Positions 53,556-64,000 of a DNA stretch of 64,000 nt are shown one piece after another. Source of the stretch: Epiperipatus broadwayi (Eukaryota > Onychophora > Udeonychophora > Euonychophora > Peripatidae); NCBI GenBank assembly GCA_028023455.1, contig JAQFVV010000181.1:624001-688000 (forward strand). The letters run 5' to 3'. A model generated the notes under the pieces. That model did no database searches, was not told the DNA's origin, and was given only the letters and a program-made list of their open reading frames with translations. A program made the translations under genes and the position numbers. Within the stretch, counting starts at the first letter, position 1, and the number at the start of each line of letters is the position of its first letter.

Positions 53556-54105
53556 TTTCAACAATTATTAATTCATTGCAGGATAGCCATTTGAGTTTAA
53601 GCTCTTTTTTATCCAAAATTTAATTTCTTTATATAATTCCAGAAAACTTTTCTTGTCTTAATCATTCTTTTCAAATGTAACCCATTACTAGATTTTTTTT
53701 TCATGTGTCAAATGCGTTGACCAGAAAGCAAACCCGGGCCAGCTGCTTGGAAGGCAGCTATGCTAACCACTAGGCCACCAACGCTTGACTAGATCTTTTT
53801 ATAATTTCATATATTTAAGACATCATCTATTTATCCATTGTCATCTCTTCTATAACTTAGTTTCATTTCAATATTTTAATTTTTTCAATGATTGAGGGAC
53901 ATCTGGTTGTTTTCTCATTTATACATTTTGTTTTCAATTTATTCTTGTTAATTCAAATATGCATAGTTCCATTTATTTACCTCAATTAAGGGTTGAAATT
54001 TCATATTCACATGTAATCACTAATAAAACACATATTTTATTCTTTCAAGTACTTAGACATTATTCTTTTTAACAACATTTTAATAAATCCATAATTTTCC
54101 TTATT
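53556..54105 (-). mobile_element. Old RTE 3' relic, split by a SINE
   Basis: The minus-strand tail ATCATCATCATTTCAACAATTATT...TGCAGGAT at 53560 matches the 3' end of other RTE copies. The following sequence, to about 54105, still aligns with the C-terminal region (AACATTTTAATAAA, TTACATATTTA words) but is heavily diverged. The tRNA-Gly SINE at 53694-53787 is inserted in it. Confidence 0.55.
53694..53787 (-). mobile_element. tRNA-Gly(TCC)-derived SINE with target duplication
   Basis: On the minus strand 53784-53714 folds as a tRNA: acceptor GCGTTGG with TCAACGC, anticodon arm GCTGC-CTTCCAA-GCAGC (anticodon TCC, Gly), T arm CCGGG/TCTGG with loop TTTGCTT, and an A box GGCCTAGTGG. The T loop departs from TTCGATT, so it is not a working tRNA gene. 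A 3' tail TTTGACACATG and an A-run follow. Perfect 7-bp repeats ACTAGAT at 53687-53693 and 53788-53794 flank the whole, marking retroposition as a 94-bp unit. Confidence 0.8.
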
Positions 54106-54239
54106 TTTTTCTTTTATATATGACTATTCGTATTGATAGATAAATTGAGTATAATACAGTCATAAAAAATTGTCAATAATAGAAAATTACTGAAACTCTA
54201 ATTATCCAGAAATTGGTAAGCAAGCCCATGAACAAAGTT
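54106..54239. other. AT-rich spacer
   Basis: No signal. Confidence 0.5.
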
Positions 54240-54820
54240 TTTTTCCCCAATAGTAGTGGGTCGTGTGAAAGTCTGAGTTCGAATCCTGCATATATTACTT
54301 ATATAAATGCAGGTTTAAGCCTGTACAATGTATTAATTTATATAAATAGTGTGTAAAAGGTCTGCCCATCCCTCACATATGTATGTATAAATGGATTATT
54401 CTCCTGTACATGAGGGATCAGAATGGCTAATATGTCAACATGGGTAGGATGACAACCTTGGCACTAACAAGGGCTTTGAACATTCCATCATCATATTTTC
54501 AATAAAATGGTAGGCAGAAGAGTTGTGAATTGGAATTGTTTGAATCCAGTCCATTAAAGTATGAAGATTGGATATCTTAATATAAAGCTGAGCACTGATT
54601 GTATATATGTGTGAGATAGTAATCTAGACCAATTGATGAATGCTGGTTTAGCATGAAATACATATATTGGTGATTATTTATCTTTTCAACATGTGTGTGA
54701 TCAGGTGGGTCAGCAATATGAGATGGCACTGAGAGTATTGGTTCGTGTGAAAGTCTGAGTTCGAATTCCGCATATATTACATATATAAATGCAGGTTTAA
54801 GCTTGTACAACGTACCAATA
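54240..54820 (+). repeat. Hammerhead family C, copy 3 (partial dimer)
   Basis: Begins with the 3' part of one unit (54255-54335: GTGGGTCGTGTGAAAGTCTG and B-box-like GAGTTCGAATCC), a short linker with a GAGGGAT inverted pair, then a complete unit 54438-54815 ending in the same B box (about 54758-54769) and the GCAGG-TTTAAG hairpin. The two are direct repeats, so this is a head-to-tail partial dimer. No ORF. Confidence 0.75.
54621..54675 (+). ncRNA. Hammerhead-like motif, family C copy 3
   Basis: Stem I is ACCAA/TTGGT (54628-54632 with 54667-54671) plus AATC/GATT. The core is TTGATGA (54633-54639; C3 is T). Stem II is ATGC/GCAT (54640-54643 with 54651-54654) closing TGGTTTA. GAAA is at 54655-54658. 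Stem III is ATA/TAT around CA, and the cleavage triplet is ATA (54664-54666). A single invariant base differs, and not the one that differs in copies 1 and 2. Confidence 0.62.
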
Positions 54821-56599
54821 TTGTTTTGTGGAAGTTGTAAGAGAATTCTTTTCATTATTGTGAAATATTTAAAGTTACACTAATTGCCGAATTAACAACT
54901 GACTTCAAGCAGTGTGTAAATATTTAAACCATCAAGGCATAAATATAATAATAGCAATAATAATAATAATAAAAATATATAAATAGCCATCTGGACACAC
55001 ACTCTTATATATATAATAAAACATTTACCAAATTCATTAATGTATGTGAACTCACAAAATATGATGATATATCAAAACTACATATTATAATTTTATATGC
55101 TATATAAATTTCGTGTACTGACTTTCAGACAATCTTCATATTTACACATACCAAATATAAAGGCTGTTTTACTATTATAAATATTCCCATAATCCCATGT
55201 AAAATATATTAATAATATAAACAAATTATTAAATTACAATTATGTACTACAAAGAATAAATTTCCTCTACATATGAAATACATTTATACCCACTACCATT
55301 AATTTATCCACTAATGAAAGGATTAAAGTTCTTCCCATAATGAGAATTAATTACTTTTTAACAAAGAGTCCATTTTGTTGTCTTCTTATCTGAAATACCA
55401 TGACAGTCTTGTATTATGGTGGCCAAAAACAAACACATACACATTATCGCAGTTCACATTAGGAATTTCTCAAATGTGATCCGCTGCTACAATACACTTA
55501 ATACTAATGTATTGGTGAAGTCAGGAGCAGATTTAAGAATTAGTGAATAGCAAAACAGTATCATCATTAGTTACGTGATTAATCTTTAAGCATAAAAAGA
55601 ATTTGAAGTACTTCCTCTTTCATTGAGTTGCAAAATAAACCAGCAGTCAATGAGTATACTAATTCTGAATACTTAATCACTTATAATAACAATGGTATCA
55701 TTTATTTTTTTGGCATTGGCTGAAAGATAAAAAATATCAATAAAGTCCTTTTCAAGATTTTGAAAGAATAGATTTTAATAACTTTCTCTTTTAAATTTAT
55801 AAAATATATTTTGAAGATATCACTTTTTCTTTTATTTTTCAACCTGGTTAAAACTTGAAAATAATTCATCTTTTATTTTTCTTTTAGTTGAAAACGAGCA
55901 ATATACAGCTTTAAAATTTTATTCCTAACAAGAAGAAAATTGTCATCTTTTACTAACGATATTCTATATAACTTATTTGTTTTAAAGTTCAAATAGATGA
56001 AGTCATAATAAATAAACTACTTATTTGTTAGATTTAATGTCAGTTTCAAAGTATATATATGATAATTCTTTAGACTTAATGAGTAATAACCAATAAGTTC
56101 AAATTAACTAACAATGTTTTTATGATATGGTAAAAATGACTACTTATCTGCTGATGTTTTACTGTCTTCCAGTAATTTTTGGTTCTAACATGGATATCAT
56201 TTCTTTTGAATAATATAACATTGGCATTCTTTCATGACTATCATTTGATACATGGTCTAACACACGGTGTAGGAGAAAAATACAAGGACAACTTTTAGGT
56301 TTTCACCCCAACATTCAGATAATTTGTGAAATAAAAATGAAAAATAAATTATTTTCTTTCCTTTTTCTTTTAATTTTAATACAGCTTTATTTTTAAAACT
56401 TCTCCTTTTATATACCTGTGTGTGTATATTTTTACTGCATTCTTCTCACATGATATGCCATTGACCAATCCAATTTAAAGTATGGGTGGCAAGACATTTA
56501 ACACTAGCATTAAACTGAACTTTTAAATAATTCAACCCTGATCCTTCTAATTAAAGAAACTTCTAAATCACATGATATCTAGACTTGTTACATAATTAT
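54821..56599. other. AT-rich DNA, no gene seen
   Basis: No coding, RNA or repeat signal beyond (AAT)n-like runs near 54955. Confidence 0.5.
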
Positions 56600-57083
56600 C
56601 TTTAAGGGGAAAAAAATATTTAACTTATTAAAGTAATATATTTTATCTTAAAATACACTTTTTAAATATAGAATATCCTTTATTTAAAATACTCATTAAC
56701 TTTATTTTACTTGAGAGTTCTTTCTTAATATTATTATAATCATCATTATTCAATACCGTTATAAAGTATAACCTTTTTAAAAAATTAATTAATAATTTTA
56801 TGAATTCCCGTCTTACTTTTCACACATGCACTTAAACATCATGCACCCACATGTATTTTATAAAATAATAACTTACTTTTAAATATAATAAATAAAATTA
56901 AATTAACTAAAAAATTTATCAAATCCAAAACTGTTTTCACTCAAAGACTATCTAAATAAGCAACCCTTTATTATATATTATTTTAATGGCATTTTACTTC
57001 TAAACAAACCAAAAATAAAACTTTAACAACTTTATTTAATCCACTAAACATCACATGATCACTATCTCATACTAGCACAATAA
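56600..57083 (-). repeat. Outer flank of the 57-kb hammerhead element
   Basis: Read on the minus strand outward from the palindrome, it contains GTGATCATGTGATGTTTAG, then TTATTTAGATAGTCTTTGAGTG, shared in order with 44783-45440. It is probably the body of the element, with no open frame left. Confidence 0.5.
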
Positions 57084-57415
57084 TTGTTATTAAACAATTC
57101 AAAACAAAACAACCCTCTCCATATAGTAGTGCCATCTTGTGCTAACAAGAGCAATCAATGGATGCCAGAAGGCTTGTGCATAAAATCCCTATCTAGTGCC
57201 TACTCATCCAATATCCCCAGACTAGTTTCTGGCTTGTGGCCTTCATCAGTGAGGAGCCTCAAGCCAGAAACTAGTCTGGGGATATTGGATGAGTAGGCAC
57301 TAGATAGGGATTTTATGCACAAGCCTTCTGGCATCCATTGATTGCTCTTGTTAGCACAAGATGGCACTACTATATGGAGAGTGTTGTTTTGTTTTGAATT
57401 GTTTAATAACAATTA
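57084..57415. mobile_element. Head-to-head palindrome of the hammerhead A repeat
   Basis: Two arms of about 165 bp are near-identical inverted copies around 57248. Both strands give the same 70-codon frame, which is why mirror ORFs appear there; neither is a gene. The left arm, minus strand, keeps CTGATGA (57243-57249), stem II, GAAA and ACTAGTC of the hammerhead. The palindrome junction falls inside stem I, so its outer part is lost. Confidence 0.85.
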
Positions 57416-57689
57416 TTGTGCTAGTATGAGATAGTGATCATGTGATGTTTAGTGGTTTAACACCAATCCTGCCTAATAGGATAGTGGTGGCTATGGTTGT
57501 TAAAGAGCCAAAGACACCAAAATGTATGGGTACTGAATTGAGTTCAGACCCATATGACTATATAAGCTATTGAGAGATTGAAAATATTAATAGTGTTTTC
57601 AATTTCATTCTCATAGTTTTGTAGTTAAATAGAGTTAAAAGGTGGGTGCTGGAGGGTTGCATTAGATCCTAAGATCTAGGTGCAGTGCT
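57416..57689 (+). repeat. Internal region between family A copies
   Basis: Begins GTGCTAGTATGAGATAGTGATCATGTGATG, the inverted equivalent of 57040-57083, then a less AT-rich stretch without an open frame that leads into the direct copy at 57690. Confidence 0.5.
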
Positions 57690-57880
57690 CTCAGATCCAA
57701 GGCTCCTCACTGATGAAGGCCACAAGCCAGAAACTAGTCTGGGGATATTGGATGAGTAGGCACTGGATAGGGATTTTATGCACAAGCCTTCTGGCATCCA
57801 TTGATTACTCTTGTTAGCACAAGATGGCACTACTATATGGAGAGTGTTGTTTTGTTTTGAATTGTTTAATAACTTTATTT
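57690..57880 (+). repeat. Direct copy of the hammerhead A repeat
   Basis: Matches the right arm of the palindrome (57250-57412) from GAAACTAGTCTGGGGATATTGG through GGAGAGTGTTGTTTTG, and in addition has the full 5' part of the ribozyme. The element therefore ends in a direct repeat on this side and an inverted repeat on the other. Confidence 0.8.
57695..57753 (+). ncRNA. Type I hammerhead ribozyme motif (family A), core intact
   Basis: Outer stem I is ATCCAA/TTGGAT (57695-57700 with 57748-57753), internal loop GGCT/ATA, inner stem I is CCTCA/TGGGG (57705-57709 with 57740-57744, one G-U). Core CTGATGA (57710-57716). Stem II is GGC/GCC (57718-57720 with 57726-57728) with loop CACAA and an A-A opposition (57717, 57729) at the base where G-C is usual. 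GAAA is at 57730-57733. The minimal stem III is AC/GT with loop TA. The cleavage triplet is GTC, with the scissile bond after 57739. Invariant core bases are all present. The short stem III is typical of PLE and SINE-like hammerheads. Confidence 0.75.
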
Positions 57881-60666
57881 AATACAGTTACTTTAAAACA
57901 GTAGACCTTAATCTAATATTTACTTCAGTTCAGACTGCAAAATTGAAATTCTAAACATTTACCAATAAATTAAGTAATATTTTTAAATGATTATGACAAG
58001 ATTAGTCTTATTGAAAACAATTTTTTTTATTAATTATTATAAGTTATACTTAAATCCTTCTGATCTTAAATATATGGTTACAATATATATATATGTTATA
58101 ACAATCCGGATTTAGAGCTTAACGTAATCTGCACTACAGGGTGCCATCTAGGTATTTGAACCTAGAAAAATTTATAAAAGAGGCAGATACGTAAGTCAAA
58201 AAAAAAATTTTTTTTACTTTATTTATATATTTTGATATCCGGTCGTTAGCCCATGTCAAGGAGTAGCAGAGATTTAATAATATAATATCTTATCTAATTA
58301 TATTTCAATATTAAAAAATAAATAAAATAAGCCACTGCCAGTAATTAACATACAAAAATTTATTTATGCACATATATATATAAGATTTAACATTATTATT
58401 TTAATATGTTTACTTTAACATTTAACATTATTTTTACTTTTATTTTAGATTTTTAATTTACATTTTAAATTTTATACTATTATTAGTTCACACAGATTTG
58501 TTTAAAATATTGAGTATAGATCGGTTACATAGATCACACGGCTAAAACATTTCAAAATAAACATAAACGATCAGAATACAAAATCATTGATACTGTCAAT
58601 TGCATAGGGAATACAAGAAACCCCCTAGTATTCATCATAAGATACCGCAGTGGCACCAATAACTTAAAAGACATCTGAATAAATACATTTTAGATACTCA
58701 CCATAAGGTATCAGTATTTACCGAATGTCTATATATATTTTGATCGAATATGAAAACCAAAAACATAATTAGTCAGTAACGAATCCATGCAAGCATCTAT
58801 AAACAACTTAAATTTAATGTATTTTTATTTAGTGTCGAGTATGAATAGACTACATAGATTTGCATTTGAAGATAAAACATTCTATCCCCATTTAACCTTA
58901 GGCTAAAAGTTCGCAGTCAACCTGGCGTCAATCCATCTGATATATCGATGTATTCAATGTAATATGAATATGGCAACACAAAATAGGTTAAGATAAGAAA
59001 TTGACTCTCGTCAGATAGGAATATTACATCTATATAATGAGAAGAACAATTAAAAAAAAACTCCATAGAAACGGACTGCGGTCATTTTGCCGACTTACGA
59101 TCGCATTCCCTAGCCAAGAGGAAGTGTGCAGCGTATACAAGCGATTCTGCCCGTAGCAAATCTTGCATTACATCTACTAACTACATCAATATATCCAATC
59201 CATTGACCCAATTCAACAATGACACGAATAACCTAAGATTACCCTTCCCTAATATAACTTTACAAATCTATACTGCCATTCACGCCTGACTTAATTTTAT
59301 CATTGATATATTTTAATTTATCGGAAAATAGAAATCATAATAAAACTTAAAGAACAAAAAAAATATATAAATGAAAATGATTTTACAAAAGAAATACATC
59401 AACTAACATTTTAACTACTTTAGTCAGATAGGAAATTCTTATATTTATAAATATTGAAAAGTTTAGTATTTAGAGTTCTTTTGTTTAGAAATGTTCATAA
59501 TTTATTTATATTTAAAGCTGAGAATTCAAAAAGTTCTTATGATTTCAAAATGTTCCTTTTATCCATTGCTTGCTGTTTGGAATCCACATGTTGTCCTCAG
59601 TATAAGAAAAGCGATGTTTCATTTCTTTTTTTTTTTTTTAACAACTGAAGAGATTGAAGAGTGCGTCTTTTCAATCCCTTCTCCTTCAACTCCGCACTAA
59701 CACATATAGTCACATCTCCTCCTTCTAATTAATTAAACCAAATAATCACTTTTTATTTCCAAATTTTTTCTTTTATACATAACTTTAGGATCCAATGGAT
59801 GTTACGTCATCGTTGATGATGATCCTTCTGTTGAGGTCCGATTTCCCCGATGGATTTCTTTCATTGGCCATTCTAATCCTATTGTTTTCCCATCTGACTG
59901 TTGCTTATACATTTTGGATGTCCAAGGCTAGTTTACTAATTAAAATAATCATTTCCATTTTACAAAAGATTAACTAATCTGTTTTCAAACTTAAACATAT
60001 ATTTTTATCTCTAAATCTTTTCTGAAAATTTAGTTTTAAAATACCTTTTCTTTAATAAAGTTTTATTTTAATAATTATTTATCTGTGCGATTTTATATAT
60101 ATGCGAGTTTAAGATGATTTTTTTATTTTTAATTCTTAAAAAAGAAGTTTTTATTGGTGAACTTTTATTTTTTTTCATGTTTACTAATAAAAAAAAACAA
60201 TGTAACGACGTCTGTGCCCATTACAATATATATATATATTTATTTATTTATATGAAAATTTTCATGGATTGCATATATAAAAGACATTTTGCATTTCATC
60301 CATGTTAAAAAATTTAAATATTGATATACTGATGTTTTGACTTGATCACACAAGTCATCCACCTAGTAGTTCTCTTTGACAAATTATTATATATAGTTGT
60401 ACAGTTCTTATGCAGAAAACTTCAGTGGGTAGCTTAAAATATATATAAATTGATAGAATCGGTAACACATTACATCTTTTGCAATGTGCCTTTAGTGGTA
60501 AACACCAATATATAAAACAATAATATAGTAAAGTATGCACATGTGTGCATTATGTATGCATGTATGTTTGATCGTTTGATGTACTCATGCAGAGGTAAAC
60601 ATGTGTAAAATCAGGGATAATACCTAAATTACAGCTACATAAATTATATCTAAATAAAAGGATTTA
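57881..60666. other. Mostly AT-rich DNA, no supported gene
   Basis: 58100-59300 is somewhat more complex (for example CTTACGATCGCATTCCCTAG at about 59093) but has no frame or motif I recognise. Minus 59700-59930 can be read as a short protein-like string broken by stops. A B-box-like GGTTCAAATACC lies on the minus strand at about 58153-58164 without an A box. The remainder is AT-rich. Confidence 0.35.
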
Positions 60667-60891
60667 TCATCATCATTATCAACCATTATCAATCCACTGC
60701 AGGATTAATATCTCTTCAAGTTTAATCCATCTTGCCCGATATTTAGCTTTTCTTCTCCACATCATCCCTGCACACTTTCTTATTTCATTCATCCATTTCA
60801 CATGTGGTCTCTTTCTGGGTCTTTTACAATCTTTTGGAATACAGTTTAAAATTTCAATTGTCCATCTATTATCATCTCTTCTAGCAATATG
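60667..60891 (-). mobile_element. RTE 3'-terminal fragment
   Basis: A minus-strand copy ending in the ATGATGATGA-type tail at 60667. Readable equivalents of the RTE C-terminus include RPHVKWMNEIRKCAGM and the DDNRWTIEI region at about 60850-60880. About 225 bp, 5'-truncated. Confidence 0.85.
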
Positions 60892-61511
60892 TAATAAAAA
60901 AATTATTTAGTCATATATTAACAAATGACAAAAGTTATTTTGAAAATCACTTTATTGTAATTTAGCCAATGTTATATCCAGATGTTGTAAATTGAGCTAA
61001 ATGTTTTACTAAACTTTAAAAAAGTACTCAAATATTATATCTATTTTCTCAAAAAATAATAAAAGCTTAAATGTTTTAATCTCATATTAAAGATCTTTAA
61101 ATATGATTCTAAATTTTAAAATATCAGACTTATATCATAAATTAAATATGTTTTATCATTACAATTTTGCCATTAAATTTGTGTAGTTCTGATTTTATGA
61201 GTCTGAATTTAGACAAAATTTTGCTATTCTAAAAGTGAACACCCTTTAGAGACATGAAAATGTTAAATCAATGCTTGTCAACTTACATTCAAAATGCATT
61301 TCAACATTTGTATGACTTGGGTATTTTGTATTTATGAGATTCGTCTACTAAAAAATTGTCAAAAATAAATAATATTAAGAGAAATTGTTGATAACTTGTA
61401 TAGTATGACCGTTTACTTGTTTTTATTTTATTTTATGTAAATCTGTAATGGCTGTTATATTAACATGGTGACAATAATTTTATCAAAAGTAAGTTATTCT
61501 AACATCAAATA
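60892..61511. other. AT-rich DNA, no gene seen
   Basis: No signal. Confidence 0.5.
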
Positions 61512-61607
61512 CATGGTGGTCGAGAGGTCAGTGCGACTGCCTTGCACTTGCAGGCAGTTTCCTGGTTGTGGGTTCGCATCCCGGCTGATGCTATGACACT
61601 TAAAAAA
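61512..61607 (+). mobile_element. tRNA-derived SINE, TGC-anticodon head
   Basis: TGGTGGTCGAGAGGTCAGTG (A-box region), anticodon-like CTTGCACTTG, a strong B box TGGGTTCGCATCCCGG (61569-61584) and the tail GCTATGACACTTAAAAAAA. It shares the head layout with 26466-26574 and the TATGACA-C/T tail with both other SINEs. No cloverleaf as clean as at 53.7 kb. Confidence 0.65.
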
Positions 61608-62704
61608 ATATATATATTTTTTCAATTTTTTTATTTAATAAAAATATACAAATCTGTGCTCTCAAGGCACTGTGGTTTTTTATTAAAATAATACCCATTT
61701 AAGAATTAAATAAAATGTTTGTTTTGAACTTCAATGTATGCATAAAATTCAACAAAGCATAAAAAAATTATATAAGGAAAGATGATTGCATTAACATTTG
61801 AACTATCTTCAGTAGAAGTTGTTTGCTTTATAAGAAGTAGTCATAATATGTTTAGACTATACTCCATTAATAGATAATGTAAATTCAAGAATATTAAAAA
61901 GTATGTATTGTTAGGAGATGATGAGTCTCCTGAAATACAATTAGATTAGTTAATTTGTAGAGGATTTCGATTTCTGATTTTGATATTAAATTGAAGTAAT
62001 TCTATTGTCTTTCCGCCGTGAAGTGGAAATCACTTTGCAGATAGAGTAGCTGATAATTTAAAATATAGTTTCACAACGTAAGACTCAAATCAAGATCTCA
62101 TATTTAGATATTTGACAAAAATTTACAATGAAAGAATTATGAATAAAAATAGAATATTTATGAAGTTTTGAACAACTTTTTTTTTCCGATTCCTAGACAA
62201 AACTGGAGATTCATCAACATATTCAGAACCCATGATATGTGTACTAATCTCTGGCATAAATGAAATTTAATGGACATTAATTTGAGCACTAATTATAAAC
62301 TGCATAGTTAATGACCATAAAATCTATATAGTAGAATTTGAAGCTTAATAAAGCCAGATAGTGAATGTATTTCCTAGATGGAATCTCTGCAGGTTCCTTC
62401 ATGAAATTTTGTTAACAGTTAATCTGTCAAAATCATATACTAAATAATTCATAAGCATAATATAACTATAGCTATAAAATTTAATATTAAATAATACAAC
62501 TTTTTATAAATAAATATATGCAGAGTATCCACAGATAATTTACATGTGGGAGAGGGGAAGGAGACAAAGCTTAAAGTCAAATAATTATAACAATAAATTT
62601 TTAATTACTTGATTAATTTTTGATGAATCCCCCTCCAAAAAAATAGATTATAGACTACAATATTACATCAATAGAAAAACACATACAACACTTCAGATTT
62701 TCCC
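61608..62704. other. AT-rich DNA, no gene seen
   Basis: No coding or RNA signal. Confidence 0.5.
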
Positions 62705-62860
62705 ATACATATACGGTTGGGTCGAAAATATAGGTGGATTCATTCTATATTTTCTTAAAGACTTTATCTTGGGTTTGAAAAAGTGGGAGTATTCATTTAT
62801 ATAGTGACATCTGCAAAGCGCATGTGTATCAGCTTATTGGCTTATTAATATTATAGATTA
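62705..62860 (+). repeat. Decayed copy of palindrome family E
   Basis: GGGTCGAAAATATAGGTGGATTC..., AAAGACTTTATC, GTATTCATTTATA and CTGCAAAGCGCATGTG follow in the same order as in 51270-51380, with many differences. Confidence 0.6.
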
Positions 62861-64000
62861 TACATAAGGTATGTAAATTTTTAATATGAACAAAATAAAA
62901 ATTCATATATATATTATATCACTTATGAAAAAAAGGGATCCATGAAATTTTTGTTTAAAAAATTAAAATAAAATTATCATAAATAATGTGAAGGTTTCAG
63001 TTTGAGAGATTATTGTTTATAAAAATCTAAAGAGTTTTTAGTAGTCTAAATAAAATACAGTTTGATAAAAAAAAATAGTCATAATAAAAGTCTAAAGAGT
63101 ATTTTTTTCTATTATTAGTAGTTTGAAATAAAAGTTACAATTAATTAATTGGAAGGGGGTAGAAAATATAACTTAAAACTAAAAGCTTAATGTATGAATC
63201 CTTTACATAAAATTAAAAATATCTCTTTTCATTTAAATTATTAAAGAAAAAAAAAGGAAAGTAATTTTAAAAACCAAATAACAAATTGATTTTAAAATAT
63301 ATATGTGTATAAATGTGTGTTAAATATTAAAAAAATAATATCGAAAGTTAAAATGTAAAAACAAAGTGTGCAATGGCTACTAAGTTAAACAAAATCCACA
63401 AAACAACAAGTTTAGCAATGGCTACCAAATGAAAATACATAATCGAAAGCTTATCTAAGGAATGTATTCAAAAACAGTGGAGAAACTTCAACAGCAGAGA
63501 TAGCCAGTGAACATAAAAACCAATTATCAAACTGATAACAGGTCATCATATAAATAGTCCAGTTTTTTATCGGACTAGCAGTTGTGTTCACAATCCATTG
63601 AGTTGAGATTACAGTTGAGATCACAATCAGAGCAGTCAATCAATCAGTCAGTCTATTATGTATCCAGAATCAATCATACATTGTTAATCATCATTGGAAA
63701 CATATGCCTTGGCTCCAGCCTGAGTCTGATGAAGCAGCCAACCTGCCAGGAAAAAAAATAATGCCTGCCTAACAACTTAAAAATCTGCTGTCAATATCTA
63801 ACTGTCTTAATGTAAAATGCTTGGGAATACTAAGCATTAAGCCTCCTCAATAAAAACCTTACATTCAACTGGTTGGAAAGATTTTCAATTGAAGTAACAA
63901 CCAACAAGAAGTCCACATTCAAATCCTAGATAATAAATAACACTTTCTTATTTCCATTTCTAATTAAAGTAGCCATTGCAATAATTTGAAGTCTCCCAGA
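62861..64000. other. AT-rich DNA; possible promoter or LTR debris near 63.5-63.8 kb
   Basis: 63545-63780 has ATATAAATAGTC (TATA-like) followed by a less AT-rich stretch with repeated GAGTTGAGAT and CAATCAGTCAGTC words and GAGTCTGATGAAGCAGCC...CTGCCAGGAAAA. It could be the terminal repeat of a retroelement, but no paired repeat or coding region is in view. Confidence 0.25.

Noticed and set aside
53713-53784. A functional tRNA-Gly(TCC) gene
   Set aside because: The T loop is TTTGCTT instead of TTCGATT, and target duplications with a SINE-type tail show it is a retroposed copy.
57084-57412. Two 70-codon ORFs on opposite strands with nearly identical proteins
   Set aside because: They are the same palindromic repeat read from both ends; no protein features and no conserved start context.
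58130-58170. GGTTCAAATACC on the minus strand as a tRNA B box
   Set aside because: No A box and no cloverleaf around it; the T-arm loop would be 8 nt.
63725-63757. CTGATGAAGCAGCC...CTGCCAGGAAA, resembling a hammerhead core
   Set aside because: The sequence after GAAA is an A-run with no stem III or NUH site, and no stem I partner is present, so a full hammerhead cannot be drawn.
63545-63780. An LTR of a gypsy or BEL retrotransposon
   Set aside because: A TATA-like box is present, but no second LTR, primer-binding site or gag/pol sequence is in the window.

Overview
The window is very AT-rich (most of it looks 70-75% A+T) and reads as intergenic or intronic DNA of an invertebrate animal. The evidence is several animal-type retrotransposons, a hAT DNA transposon, tRNA-derived SINEs, long (TA)n tracts and a 500-N assembly gap (16280-16779). 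I found no intact host protein gene and cannot name the species from the sequence.

Layout. 0.6-10.2 kb: unique-looking AT-rich DNA with an old palindromic repeat (0.58-0.8 kb), a possible tRNA-like repeat (1.3-1.56 kb), a Penelope-like (PLE) endonuclease fragment (2.86-3.27 kb) and a weak promoter-like patch (6.34-6.55 kb). 10.5-10.9 kb: a head-to-head palindrome carrying a hammerhead-ribozyme fold. 10.98-14.27 kb: a near full-length RTE-clade LINE, broken by a 13-bp tandem duplication. 14.28-17.31 kb: a PLE with reverse transcriptase and GIY-YIG endonuclease in two frames, an N gap, and a terminal region with a second hammerhead type. 18.4-19.5 kb: a decayed LINE interrupted by an RTE fragment with a perfect 10-bp target duplication. 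19.74-25.84 kb (minus): a large L1/Tx1-type LINE with open ORF1 and ORF2 and an extra ORF wedged between them. 28.9-29.2 kb: a coiled-coil-like repeat. 31.5-33.6 kb: PLE relics and a 38-bp tandem repeat. 34.3-37.2 kb: an RTE fragment and a 5'-truncated relative of the large LINE. 37.5-39.2 kb: a hammerhead-bearing short element and local duplications. 45.45-46.5 kb: a hAT transposon with terminal inverted repeats. 47.8-48.05 kb: an RTE tail with (TA)n. 50.7-52.3 kb: two large palindromes. 53.55-54.85 kb: an old RTE relic with a tRNA-Gly SINE in it, then a hammerhead-bearing short element. 57.0-57.9 kb: a palindrome plus direct copy carrying the best-formed hammerhead. 60.7-64 kb: an RTE tail, a SINE and repeat scraps.

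The clearest themes are (1) three unrelated-looking repeat families whose conserved part folds as a type I hammerhead ribozyme, one lying next to a PLE, in line with published links between PLEs, SINE-like retroposons and hammerheads; and (2) a LINE whose ORF1, a 178-codon hydrophobic ORF and ORF2 are packed with a 9-nt gap and a 20-nt overlap. Coordinates of decayed repeats are approximate, and all family assignments come from reading motifs, not from searches.
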